Below, piece by piece: positions 1-5,666 of a stretch of 5,667 nucleotides of DNA. The stretch's first letter is position 1. The number at the start of each line of letters is the position of its first letter. The DNA comes from an uncultured Clostridia bacterium (GTDB lineage Bacteria; Bacillota; Clostridia; Christensenellales; UBA1242): positions 1-5,667 of the forward strand of contig CALWDV010000067.1 of NCBI GenBank assembly GCA_944376785.1, in the 5' to 3' direction. The notes under the pieces are model-generated. The model made no database searches. It had not been told where the DNA came from and saw only the letters and a list, made by a program, of their open reading frames with translations. The translations under genes and the position numbers were made by a program.

Positions 1-218
1 GCTTTTTCAACAGCAAAAATTAACGCCTTGCTAATTTGGTCGTCTTTGTTAACATAATTGGAAAGCCTAGAATTTAAGTTTTCCACTTCATTTTTAAGTG
101 CAACCACTCTGTCTTTTTGTTCTGCCAATTTGTCTTCATATTTTAAATACATTTTATTTATGTATTCATCAACTTCTTCAATATTATAACCTTTTTTATC
201 CACTGTAAACTTAGCCAT
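1..218 (-). CDS. DivIVA-domain protein, N-terminal part (gene cut by window edge)
   Basis: DivIVA-family proteins are cytoplasmic coiled-coil scaffolds that bind curved membrane at septa and poles and recruit division or wall-synthesis proteins. Only 72 complete codons are visible. The start ATG is at 216-218, with an AGGAG Shine-Dalgarno (SD) sequence five bases upstream. The protein begins MAKFTVDKKGYNIEEVDEYI, matching the family pattern F...GY...EVD.(F/Y)(I/L). From about residue 23 comes a charged heptad-like stretch (KYEDKLAEQKDRVVALKNEV), then 'YVNKDDQISKALIFAVEKA', which resembles the conserved Y..K...IS.AL..A...A segment of DivIVA and GpsB-like proteins. The start overlaps the upstream membrane-protein stop in a TAATG arrangement, so the two are probably translationally coupled. 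The N-terminus is about ten residues shorter than in Bacillus DivIVA, and the membrane-inserting Phe-Arg pair aligns with Lys-Lys. Family assignment is confident; whether it is the main DivIVA or a paralogue cannot be told from this fragment. Confidence 0.85.
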   Translation of the reverse strand, partial: MAKFTVDKKGYNIEEVDEYINKMYLKYEDKLAEQKDRVVALKNEVENLNSRLSNYVNKDDQISKALIFAVEK

Positions 219-730
219 TATTTCTCCTTTTTGTTTAGATAAAATCTTTCAGGAATTAAACTGCCCACAAACACTGCTAATATTAGTGTTAAGAAAAACA
301 ATCCTAAAAACCAACCCAAACCAATTATATTAAACGAATATAAATAAAATGATACACTAATTATAACTAAAAATGATGAAATTTTGTAATGTAACCAATC
401 TCTAAAAAATATGCCAACTAAAAGCGAACTAAAAGCAGCACAACTAAAAATTACTGGCCACAAATTAATGTAATTATATGGTGTGAAAAATGAAATTAAT
501 AAAATTATTCCATTTGTTAATAAAAATGTTCCAAACCATGTTGCACTATCACTTTTAAAAATTATTGCCTTAATAATTAAAGAAGCTCCAACAAAAATGC
601 AAAGCATTGGAAACCAAAAATCTTTTAATTCCAATTTAACATAAGGAACATATGCTTGAACAATTAAACAGGTTATGTATCCTAAAAGTAATATTAAATT
701 TAAAATGTTTAAAAGTGTTAATCTTTTCAA
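218..730 (-). CDS. Multi-pass membrane protein, LiaF-TM/DUF5668-like
   Basis: This is a 170-residue, very hydrophobic protein of unassigned function. Likely membrane segments are residues 7-27, 39-57, 64-82, 89-107, 117-133 and 136-157, followed by a short charged tail ending NKKEK. Two similar units can be seen. The first starts at 'FWFPMLCIFVGASLII' near residue 38 and the second at 'LWPVIFSCAAFSSLLVG' near residue 90. In each, an aromatic-Pro motif opens a helix that ends in basic residues and is followed by a second helix. This pattern recalls the small LiaF-type/DUF5668 membrane modules; I infer the link from pattern, not from a search. The start is TTG (728-730), the first standard start codon in an open frame that extends a little further upstream, and there is no good SD, so the N-terminus is uncertain. 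The stop overlaps the next gene's ATG. Pairing with a DivIVA-type protein suggests, but does not prove, an envelope role. Confidence 0.75.
   Translation of the reverse strand: MKRLTLLNILNLILLLGYITCLIVQAYVPYVKLELKDFWFPMLCIFVGASLIIKAIIFKSDSATWFGTFLLTNGIILLISFFTPYNYINLWPVIFSCAAFSSLLVGIFFRDWLHYKISSFLVIISVSFYLYSFNIIGLGWFLGLFFLTLILAVFVGSLIPERFYLNKKEK
223..230 (-). promoter_or_regulatory. Ribosome binding site of the divIVA-like gene
   Basis: The minus strand reads AAAGGAGA, with the AGGAG core at 224-228, five bases before the ATG. It lies inside the last codons of the upstream membrane-protein gene. It is among the clearest SD sites in the window and supports both the chosen start and coupled translation. 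Confidence 0.8.
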
Positions 731-770
731 AGCAATTTCAACCCAATTATTTATTATGTTATTTATTTTA

Positions 771-803
771 ATTATATATATTATATTATAATTTAATAGT
801 TAA
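771..803 (-). promoter_or_regulatory. Possible AT-rich promoter for the membrane protein-divIVA pair
   Basis: On the minus strand the stretch at 771-790 contains overlapping TATAAT-like hexamers. One reading is TTAACT (798-803), a 17-base spacer, then TATATA (775-780). An exact TATAAT lies at 771-776, 40 bases before the TTG start, about the distance seen for the two stronger promoters in this window. The -35 match is poor and the whole gap is A/T, so chance matches are likely. Readthrough from lgt is an alternative, because 731-828 has no GC-containing terminator hairpin. Confidence 0.35.
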
Positions 804-828
804 TTTTAATTTGATTATTTTTTAAATT

Positions 829-1806
829 TTAATCTTTTTTAGTTTTCTCATCAATTATCATTTCTTGATTATTATTTTTGTTCTTTTTAGTTGTTTTTTT
901 ATCTTCATTTATTTTAGTTTTTTCACTTTGTGATTTAACTGCAACTAAATTATTTTTTCTTTTATTAACATAATCAACAACTAAAATTATTATTAATGCA
1001 ATAAGACCAATTAAAAACATAATTCCACTAATTAACTTGCTCCAAGCAATATCGGTGCCGGGAATTATCATTATAAATTCAGGGTCACGCAAATCTTCTA
1101 AAAAGAATCTAATAAAACCATAGTACATTAAATAACTTGAAGCAACCAAACCTTTTTGTTTTGTTTTTCTAAGCAAAAACAATAAAACAAAAAAACCTAT
1201 TAAATCAAGTAAACTTTCATAAAAGAAATTTGCTAAATGCCAAGTTCCGTTAACATTAACTCCAAATGGAAACCACTTTAAAGCATCGTTTGTTATTTCC
1301 CAACCATAAACTTCAACGTTTGCAAAATTACCCCATCTGCCAATGGACTGACCCAAAATTAAAACAGGCGCAGCAACATCCATTGCTGAAAGTGGGTTAA
1401 CTTTTTTAATTAAACAACAAATAACTAACCCAATGGCACCACCCATAACGCCACCCCAAATGGAAAGACCACCTTGCCAAACAGCACACATTTCCCAAAA
1501 AGAATTGTAAAGCTCTATGTTATTAATAACAAAAGCAAATCGGGCACCTATTATTGATAACGGGAAAATCCACCAAATTAAATCGTATGGCAAATCTTTT
1601 TTCAAATTTCTTTCAGGCATTAATTCACAAGCTATAATAACTGCAAGTAAAAATGCACAACCAATTAAAAAGCCATACCAACTAACTCTAAATAAAAGTA
1701 AGTCACATAAAACTAAAACCAAAACAACTCCTGCAAAAATTGCAAGAGAAATTAAAAATTTTTTTGTATTAATTTTAAAACCTAAAAAATTAAAATATTC
1801 TTTCAT
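829..1806 (-). CDS. lgt: Prolipoprotein diacylglyceryl transferase Lgt
   Basis: Lgt moves diacylglyceryl from phosphatidylglycerol to the lipobox cysteine of prelipoproteins in the cytoplasmic membrane, the first step of lipoprotein maturation. The 325-residue protein carries the family signature GRWGNFANVEVYG at 156-168, with Arg157, Asn160, Glu165 and Gly168 matching E. coli R143, N146, E151 and G154. Other matches are Tyr44 in 'SWYG' (E. coli Y26), WQGGL at 110-114, 'WHLANFFYES' near 189-198, and YGFIRFFLEDLR at 229-240, whose Arg233 and Glu237 fit the conserved R...E pair. About seven or more membrane helices are visible. Three oddities: Trp117 stands where E. coli has His103 (FHGG), an additional hydrophobic segment (about 17-39) precedes the conserved WYG, and a Lys/Asn-rich tail of about 44 residues (282-325) makes it longer than the usual 260-290. 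The start ATG has only a weak GGAAA SD but follows a good promoter at a sensible distance. Identification is secure. Confidence 0.96.
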   Translation of the reverse strand: MKEYFNFLGFKINTKKFLISLAIFAGVVLVLVLCDLLLFRVSWYGFLIGCAFLLAVIIACELMPERNLKKDLPYDLIWWIFPLSIIGARFAFVINNIELYNSFWEMCAVWQGGLSIWGGVMGGAIGLVICCLIKKVNPLSAMDVAAPVLILGQSIGRWGNFANVEVYGWEITNDALKWFPFGVNVNGTWHLANFFYESLLDLIGFFVLLFLLRKTKQKGLVASSYLMYYGFIRFFLEDLRDPEFIMIIPGTDIAWSKLISGIMFLIGLIALIIILVVDYVNKRKNNLVAVKSQSEKTKINEDKKTTKKNKNNNQEMIIDEKTKKD

Positions 1807-1849
1807 ATAAAATTTCCATATTAAAAATTCAAAGTTTCTAACATTATTA

Positions 1850-1879
1850 ATTATATAATTAAACTTAAAATAATGTCAA
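1850..1879 (-). promoter_or_regulatory. Sigma-A type promoter of lgt
   Basis: The minus strand has a perfect -35 TTGACA (1874-1879), an 18-base spacer and a perfect -10 TATAAT (1850-1855). Transcription should begin near 1843, leaving a leader of about 37 bases before the lgt ATG. It lies just downstream of the terminator of the preceding gene, so lgt starts its own transcription unit. Confidence 0.8.
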
Positions 1880-1933
1880 ATTAAGTGTGAAATTATAAAT
1901 TAAAAATAATTGTCTTTTTTTGAATTATTTTTG

Positions 1934-1971
1934 AAATAAAAAAACTAAAAAACCAGCAGGTTTTTTAGTTT
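1934..1971 (-). terminator. Rho-independent terminator of the YgjV-GNAT gene
   Basis: A perfect 13-base-pair inverted repeat (1942-1954 with 1959-1971) encloses a four-base loop. In the minus-strand transcript the stem is followed by TTTTATTT. The gene's TAA stop (1965-1967) and penultimate codons lie inside the stem. Most of the stem is A-T, with two G-C pairs next to the loop and another in the lower stem. Because the arms are A-rich and T-rich, some activity on the other strand is possible, but no plus-strand gene is present. Confidence 0.85.
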
Positions 1972-3329
1972 AATTTATTATTTTTAATGAACCCCTCATA
2001 TTTTTTAATATCAGAAACATTTAAAGCAAAAGCTTGACCAAATTCAACAAAACTATTAAATGCATAAAATTTTTCATTTGATGAATATTTGTCTGTACAC
2101 AAAATAATTTCTTGAATACCTTTCATTCTTTGTTTATTAATTCCATATTGCATTAATGATGATGCAACGTGTTTTCTTCTAAAAATAGGTACTGTTGAAA
2201 CTTTTGTTATGAATGATTCAATGTTATTACTTAACATAACAACCAAAGAAATTGGATTATTGTTATAATAAGCAATATATGCACTTACTTTATAACCATC
2301 AACAACATCCGTTAAATTCAATTTTTTTAAATTTTCAACTTGTGTTTTTTCATTATCATCTAAATCATCTAAACTTGCTTTTGCATGATAACCTTTAATG
2401 TAAACTTCAATGATTTCATTAATATGACTTTCATCAACTTCCTTATATTCCACATCTTGAATTTTACATTTTGTGTTATTTAAATTAAATCCATCAATTA
2501 ATTTCATCCAAACATCATGGAATTCAATCGGGAAAAACATTTGAAGCATATGGGCGTCACTTGCATATCTATCATAATTATTACCATCAAATGGCAAATA
2601 GGCAACTTCTTTAACTTTTTTGTCTTTACATTCTTTTTTTATTTCTAAAATTGTTTCAAAAATTTTATCATGATTTTTTAAAATTCCAAAATTATAAAAT
2701 GGCGTCCTATCAACCTTGGTAGAATAAACCATATCGTAATCTTCGTGTTTTTCAACATTACTGCCCCAAAAATTTTTATTTGCCCTAAAATATCTTTGTG
2801 CAACATCTTTAGAACTCTTTGTTACTTGTGCATATTTTAATAATGAATATATAACACTAATAAGCATAATTAATTCACTAATTGAAGTGGTGTATGCACC
2901 AAGTAGAATATCATAAGGGATTAATAAAGCAGAAGAAAAAATATATCCAAATCTTAATGTTCTAACATCACTTTGCCAGGAAGTATAAGTTACAACAACT
3001 AAATTAACAACCATTAACAAGTCAATAACATTATTCCAGAAAATAATAGCCATTATTATATAGTATAATTCAAACATAATCATAACTATTGGTTCTGGTT
3101 TTCTGTTTGATTTACTATAATAAAAATAAACAATAGTTCTAACTAATGCACCAGCAACTAATAAACCACCAAGCAAACTTCCACATAAAATATATGTGGC
3201 AATCATAGTCACATTTGTTACTGCAAAACAAAGCATCATCTTCCATTTTTCTTTTGGTAAAAATGATAAAATAGTAAATAATATTGTTAGCAATCCCAAC
3301 CCTTGAACGACATAAAAATTAACATCCAT
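1965..3329 (-). CDS. Membrane-anchored GNAT acetyltransferase: YgjV-like domain fused to GNAT
   Basis: This 454-residue protein has two halves. Residues 1-170 form about six to seven membrane helices that align by eye with E. coli YgjV (Imp-YgjV family, function poorly known): 'YVVQGLGLLTILFTILSF' resembles YgjV 'WLAQGVGVIAFLIGITTF', and Arg64 and the later Thr-x-x-Ser-Trp region also correspond. Residues from about 290 look like a GNAT N-acyltransferase: VSTVPIFRRKHVASSLMQYG (377-396) fits motif A, where the P-x-x-R-x-x-x-x-A loop holds the acyl-CoA pyrophosphate, and 'EKFYAFNSFVEFG' (419-431) fits the motif B 'FY...GF...G'. Residues 171-290 are soluble and may be a degenerate first GNAT-like half. 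The substrate is unknown; the anchor suggests acylation at the cytoplasmic face of the membrane. Start ATG 3327-3329 has an AAAGGA SD nine bases upstream. The gene is flanked by its own promoter and terminator, so it is probably transcribed alone. Domain calls are good; function is open. Confidence 0.85.
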   Translation of the reverse strand: MDVNFYVVQGLGLLTILFTILSFLPKEKWKMMLCFAVTNVTMIATYILCGSLLGGLLVAGALVRTIVYFYYSKSNRKPEPIVMIMFELYYIIMAIIFWNNVIDLLMVVNLVVVTYTSWQSDVRTLRFGYIFSSALLIPYDILLGAYTTSISELIMLISVIYSLLKYAQVTKSSKDVAQRYFRANKNFWGSNVEKHEDYDMVYSTKVDRTPFYNFGILKNHDKIFETILEIKKECKDKKVKEVAYLPFDGNNYDRYASDAHMLQMFFPIEFHDVWMKLIDGFNLNNTKCKIQDVEYKEVDESHINEIIEVYIKGYHAKASLDDLDDNEKTQVENLKKLNLTDVVDGYKVSAYIAYYNNNPISLVVMLSNNIESFITKVSTVPIFRRKHVASSLMQYGINKQRMKGIQEIILCTDKYSSNEKFYAFNSFVEFGQAFALNVSDIKKYEGFIKNNKLN

Positions 3330-3338
3330 AAATTATAT

Positions 3339-3344
3339 TCCTTT
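3339..3344 (-). promoter_or_regulatory. Ribosome binding site of the YgjV-GNAT gene
   Basis: The minus strand reads AAAGGA followed by nine bases and then the ATG. The spacing is slightly long but acceptable, and no competing start codon is nearby. Confidence 0.7.
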
Positions 3345-3369
3345 ATATAAATTTTTATCATTTATTAGT

Positions 3370-3398
3370 AGTATAAAAATAATAGAATAATTTGTCAA
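3370..3398 (-). promoter_or_regulatory. Sigma-A type promoter of the YgjV-GNAT gene
   Basis: The minus strand has TTGACA (3393-3398), an ideal 17-base spacer and TATACT (3370-3375), one mismatch from consensus. Transcription should begin near 3363, giving a leader of about 34 bases. It sits between the ftsQ terminator and the gene, which shows an independent transcription unit with a probably strong, constitutive-type start. Confidence 0.85.
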
Positions 3399-3435
3399 AT
3401 TATAATAAAATAATTTTATTCAAATAAATTCAAAC

Positions 3436-3461
3436 AAAAAAAAGTCACCTATGTGACTTTT
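3436..3461 (-). terminator. Rho-independent terminator of the murA-ftsQ unit
   Basis: A perfect nine-base-pair stem (3440-3448 with 3453-3461; minus-strand arms AAAAGTCAC and GTGACTTTT) encloses a four-base loop and ends in a run of eight T on the minus strand. Five of the stem pairs form a GTCAC/GTGAC core. The ftsQ TAA stop (3460-3462) is almost wholly within the rising arm. Confidence 0.9.
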
Positions 3462-4272
3462 AATTAACATTTGGTCCTGTTGCAACAATGTTTCCATTTT
3501 GTTCAAAAACAGTTATATCGCCAGAATTAATTTCTGGATGAGTATTATGATAATATTCATAAACACTAAGTGCTTTTAACATTTTTTGAGCAGTGTTTTC
3601 TTGAGCTTTTAACAATTTTAAATTTAGCCCATATGTTGTTTGAATGTTAATTGTTGTGTTTATGTCAAACTTTAAATCAATGCTTCTAATTAATGCCTTA
3701 TATAATGTGTTTGTGTAACCAGCAGAAGAAAGCATATAACCAATTGAAGTTAGCATATTAGCAACTGGTAAATTAGTAAATTCCCCAGCAGAAAAATCAT
3801 TAATTGTGTAATTTAAATTATTTAAAGTTAAAACTGCTGGATTTTGTTGATTTGGCACAACTTGACTATCTGTTATTTTTAAAACCTTTAAATCATAGTC
3901 CAAAAAAACATAACTATAACCACTGGAACTATTTTCGTTAACAACTTTTAAAGCATAAAGTTCTTCACGTTCTGCAACCGACACTTTTAGTTTGTTTGGA
4001 AATTTTATTTCTAAATTAATAACTTTTAAGTATGGATTGCTTGTTTCTAAATTATTAATATATTCTTCTTTATTAATTAAGAAAATGCTTTCACCTGTTT
4101 TAAATTTTCCACTATCAATTATTTCGCTGTTAGTTTTACCACTTAAAACTTTTGTTGTTGAAAGCCACGCTAAATCCACAGTGCTTAATGTAAACACTGT
4201 GCTACACAAAACTATTATTGTTGTTATTATAACAAACACACTTAAAATAATAATTAATCTAGCGTTTTTCAT
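3460..4272 (-). CDS. ftsQ: Cell division protein FtsQ/DivIB
   Basis: FtsQ/DivIB is a bitopic divisome protein that, with FtsL and FtsB/DivIC, controls septal wall synthesis. The chosen 270-residue product has a very short cytoplasmic start (MKNAR), one membrane helix at about 6-28, then an extracellular part. The FtsQ-type POTRA domain spans roughly 28-103. It opens with 'TLSTVDLAWLSTTKVLSG' and closes with the hallmark 'NPYLKVINLEIKFPNKLKV' plus SVAERE (79-103). A beta-rich domain follows to about residue 250. The ATG at 4270-4272 is preferred over an in-frame GTG at 4300-4302, because GAAGGA lies four bases before the ATG and the GTG has no SD and would overlap murA by 29 bases. Only one base separates it from the murA stop, so the two are co-transcribed and probably coupled. 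The extracellular tail is short and ends soon after the beta domain. Bacillus usage would name it divIB. Confidence 0.92.
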   Translation of the reverse strand: MKNARLIIILSVFVIITTIIVLCSTVFTLSTVDLAWLSTTKVLSGKTNSEIIDSGKFKTGESIFLINKEEYINNLETSNPYLKVINLEIKFPNKLKVSVAEREELYALKVVNENSSSGYSYVFLDYDLKVLKITDSQVVPNQQNPAVLTLNNLNYTINDFSAGEFTNLPVANMLTSIGYMLSSAGYTNTLYKALIRSIDLKFDINTTINIQTTYGLNLKLLKAQENTAQKMLKALSVYEYYHNTHPEINSGDITVFEQNGNIVATGPNVN

Positions 4273-4273
4273 T

Positions 4274-5530
4274 TTATCCTTCAATTCTTTTAATGTCGGC
4301 ACCTAAACAATTAAAATCATTTTCAATGTTTAAATATCCCCTGTCAATATGATAAATATCATTAATTGTTGTGTAACCCTCTGCACACATTCCTGCAATA
4401 ACTAGCCCTGCTCCACTTCTTAAATCTGGTGCAGTAACATTTGCACCATAAAGTGATTTAACACCATTAATTAACGCCATTCTATCTTTAATAATAATGT
4501 TCGCACCCATTTTTGTTAGTTCAGTGTAAATTTTAAATCTTGTTTCAAACAAGTTTTCAATTATAACACTTGTTCCTTTGCAAATGGTTTGCAATGTTAA
4601 CATTTGACTTTGTAAATCGGTTGGAAAACCAGGGTATGGCAAAGTTTCAATTTTAGGAATACTTTTTAATTTGTGCCCAACTTCAATTATTATTTTATCA
4701 TTTTTTAGTTGAAGTTTGCAACCGCTTTGTTTAAGTTTAGAAATTAATGCTGTGTTATGCAAATGATTAGTGTTTGTTAAACACACTTTTCCACCTGTTA
4801 CTGCACAAGCAATTAAATATGTTCCCGTTATAATTCTATCAGGTATTGGTGTGTAATTAACACTATGAAGTTTTTTAACACCTTCAATTTCAATAGTGCT
4901 AGTTCCAGCACCTTTAACCTTTCCACCCATTGCATTAATAAAATTTTGTAAATCTTCAATTTCAGGTTCTTTTGCAGCGTTATAAATTTTTGTTACGCCC
5001 TTGCAAAACACACTTGCCATAATTATGTTTTCAGTTGCACCAACCGATGGAAAATCTAAATGAACTTCACCACTTGAAATGTTTTTTGCATCACAATAAA
5101 TGTAACCATGTTTTTCTTCAATTTTCACATTTAACGATTGCAAACCTTTAATGTGCAAATCTATTGGTCTGGTTCCAATGTTGCACCCACCCGGATAAGC
5201 AACTTTTGCTTGTTTAAAACGTGCCACCAATGGTCCTAACATAAAAATTGAAGACCTTACTTTTTTTGTGTATTCATCTGATATGTAAAATTTATCTGCA
5301 ACTGAACTGTTAATGGTTAAAACATCATCTTGAAATTTACAAACTGCTCCAAGTTCAGTTAAAATTTTTACCATATAGTTAACGTCACTATACTTTGAAC
5401 AATTATTAAGTGTAACAACACCATCACACAAAATTGCACCTGCCAAAATTGGCAAAATTGCATTTTTTGCTGTTGACACTTTAACTTCACCGTTTAAAGT
5501 TGTGCCACCTTTAATATAAAATTTTTCCAT
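4274..5530 (-). CDS. murA: UDP-N-acetylglucosamine 1-carboxyvinyltransferase MurA
   Basis: MurA transfers enolpyruvate from phosphoenolpyruvate to UDP-GlcNAc, the first committed cytoplasmic step of peptidoglycan synthesis. The 418-residue product has the family's usual length and landmarks: Lys22-Asn23 in STAKNAILP, 'RSSIFMLGPLVAR' at 92-104, the catalytic-loop cysteine Cys116 in 'PGGCNIGTRPIDLHI', GATENI at 164-169, Asp305 in PYPGFPTDLQSQM (the residue equivalent to E. coli D305), 'ENLFETRF' at 325-332, Arg371 in DLRSGAGL and Arg397 in HIDRGY. Having Cys rather than Asp in the loop is the form normally sensitive to fosfomycin; that is family knowledge, not shown here. An ATG at 5557 would add nine residues, but it has no SD, whereas the ATG at 5528-5530 has AGGAG five bases upstream and gives the typical MEKFYIKGG start. 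ftsQ follows one base after the stop. Low-GC Firmicutes often carry two MurA paralogues; which one this is cannot be judged here. Confidence 0.97.
   Translation of the reverse strand: MEKFYIKGGTTLNGEVKVSTAKNAILPILAGAILCDGVVTLNNCSKYSDVNYMVKILTELGAVCKFQDDVLTINSSVADKFYISDEYTKKVRSSIFMLGPLVARFKQAKVAYPGGCNIGTRPIDLHIKGLQSLNVKIEEKHGYIYCDAKNISSGEVHLDFPSVGATENIIMASVFCKGVTKIYNAAKEPEIEDLQNFINAMGGKVKGAGTSTIEIEGVKKLHSVNYTPIPDRIITGTYLIACAVTGGKVCLTNTNHLHNTALISKLKQSGCKLQLKNDKIIIEVGHKLKSIPKIETLPYPGFPTDLQSQMLTLQTICKGTSVIIENLFETRFKIYTELTKMGANIIIKDRMALINGVKSLYGANVTAPDLRSGAGLVIAGMCAEGYTTINDIYHIDRGYLNIENDFNCLGADIKRIEG
4277..4282 (-). promoter_or_regulatory. Ribosome binding site that sets the ftsQ start
   Basis: The minus strand reads GAAGGA inside the last two codons of murA, four bases before the ATG at 4272. 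It decides against the longer GTG-started frame at 4302. Confidence 0.75.
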
Positions 5531-5535
5531 ATAAA

Positions 5536-5540
5536 CTCCT
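5536..5540 (-). promoter_or_regulatory. Ribosome binding site that sets the murA start
   Basis: AGGAG on the minus strand lies five bases before the ATG at 5530. It lies inside the longer frame that starts at 5557 and argues that the first nine codons of that frame are not translated as part of MurA. Confidence 0.85.
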
Positions 5541-5594
5541 AACACTAGATATTTCATTTTATGGAAAAAATTTTTCTTGTGTTACTTTATTTAA

Positions 5595-5666
5595 CTATGC
5601 CGAAACCTTTTTTGCGTGTTTTTTTATTTTAAAAACATTAAAATTAAAATCTTTTTGTTCATCTTT
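5595..5666 (-). CDS. Possible C-terminal end of an upstream gene (partial)
   Basis: One minus-strand frame stays open from the right edge for 23 codons and ends at TAG (5595-5597). The peptide starts KDEQKDFNFN and ends KKHAKKVSA, a lysine-rich, soluble-looking tail. The gap to murA is 64 bases and shows neither a GC hairpin terminator nor a convincing promoter, which would fit an operon continuing upstream, perhaps other wall or division genes. The other two minus frames close sooner. The stretch is too short for identification and could be an open frame by chance. Confidence 0.35.
   Translation of the reverse strand, partial: KDEQKDFNFNVFKIKKHAKKVSA

Noticed and set aside
731..828. AT-only gap as possible terminator, small RNA or riboswitch
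   Set aside because: There is no GC-containing stem or conserved motif; weak A/T self-complementarity is expected by chance here.
1517..1810. Plus-strand open frame of 97 codons inside lgt
   Set aside because: It is antisense to a secure Lgt gene, rich in Lys, Ile and Ser as expected from AT-rich antisense reading, has no recognisable domain, and is a shadow frame.
4177..4201. Seven-base inverted repeat CACAGTG/CACTGTG, operator-like
   Set aside because: It lies within ftsQ and results from two Ser-Thr-Val-like codon groups; it is not in a regulatory position.
4273..4302. GTG start of ftsQ at 4302
   Set aside because: It has no SD and would overlap murA, whereas the ATG at 4272 has GAAGGA directly upstream.
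3992..4306. Plus-strand open frame of 104 codons opposite ftsQ
   Set aside because: Its hydrophobic sequence is the antisense image of the FtsQ membrane and POTRA region; there is no sign of its own promoter or family.
5531..5557. Longer MurA start at 5557
   Set aside because: The upstream ATG has no SD, while the ATG at 5530 has AGGAG at ideal spacing and yields the typical MurA N-terminus.
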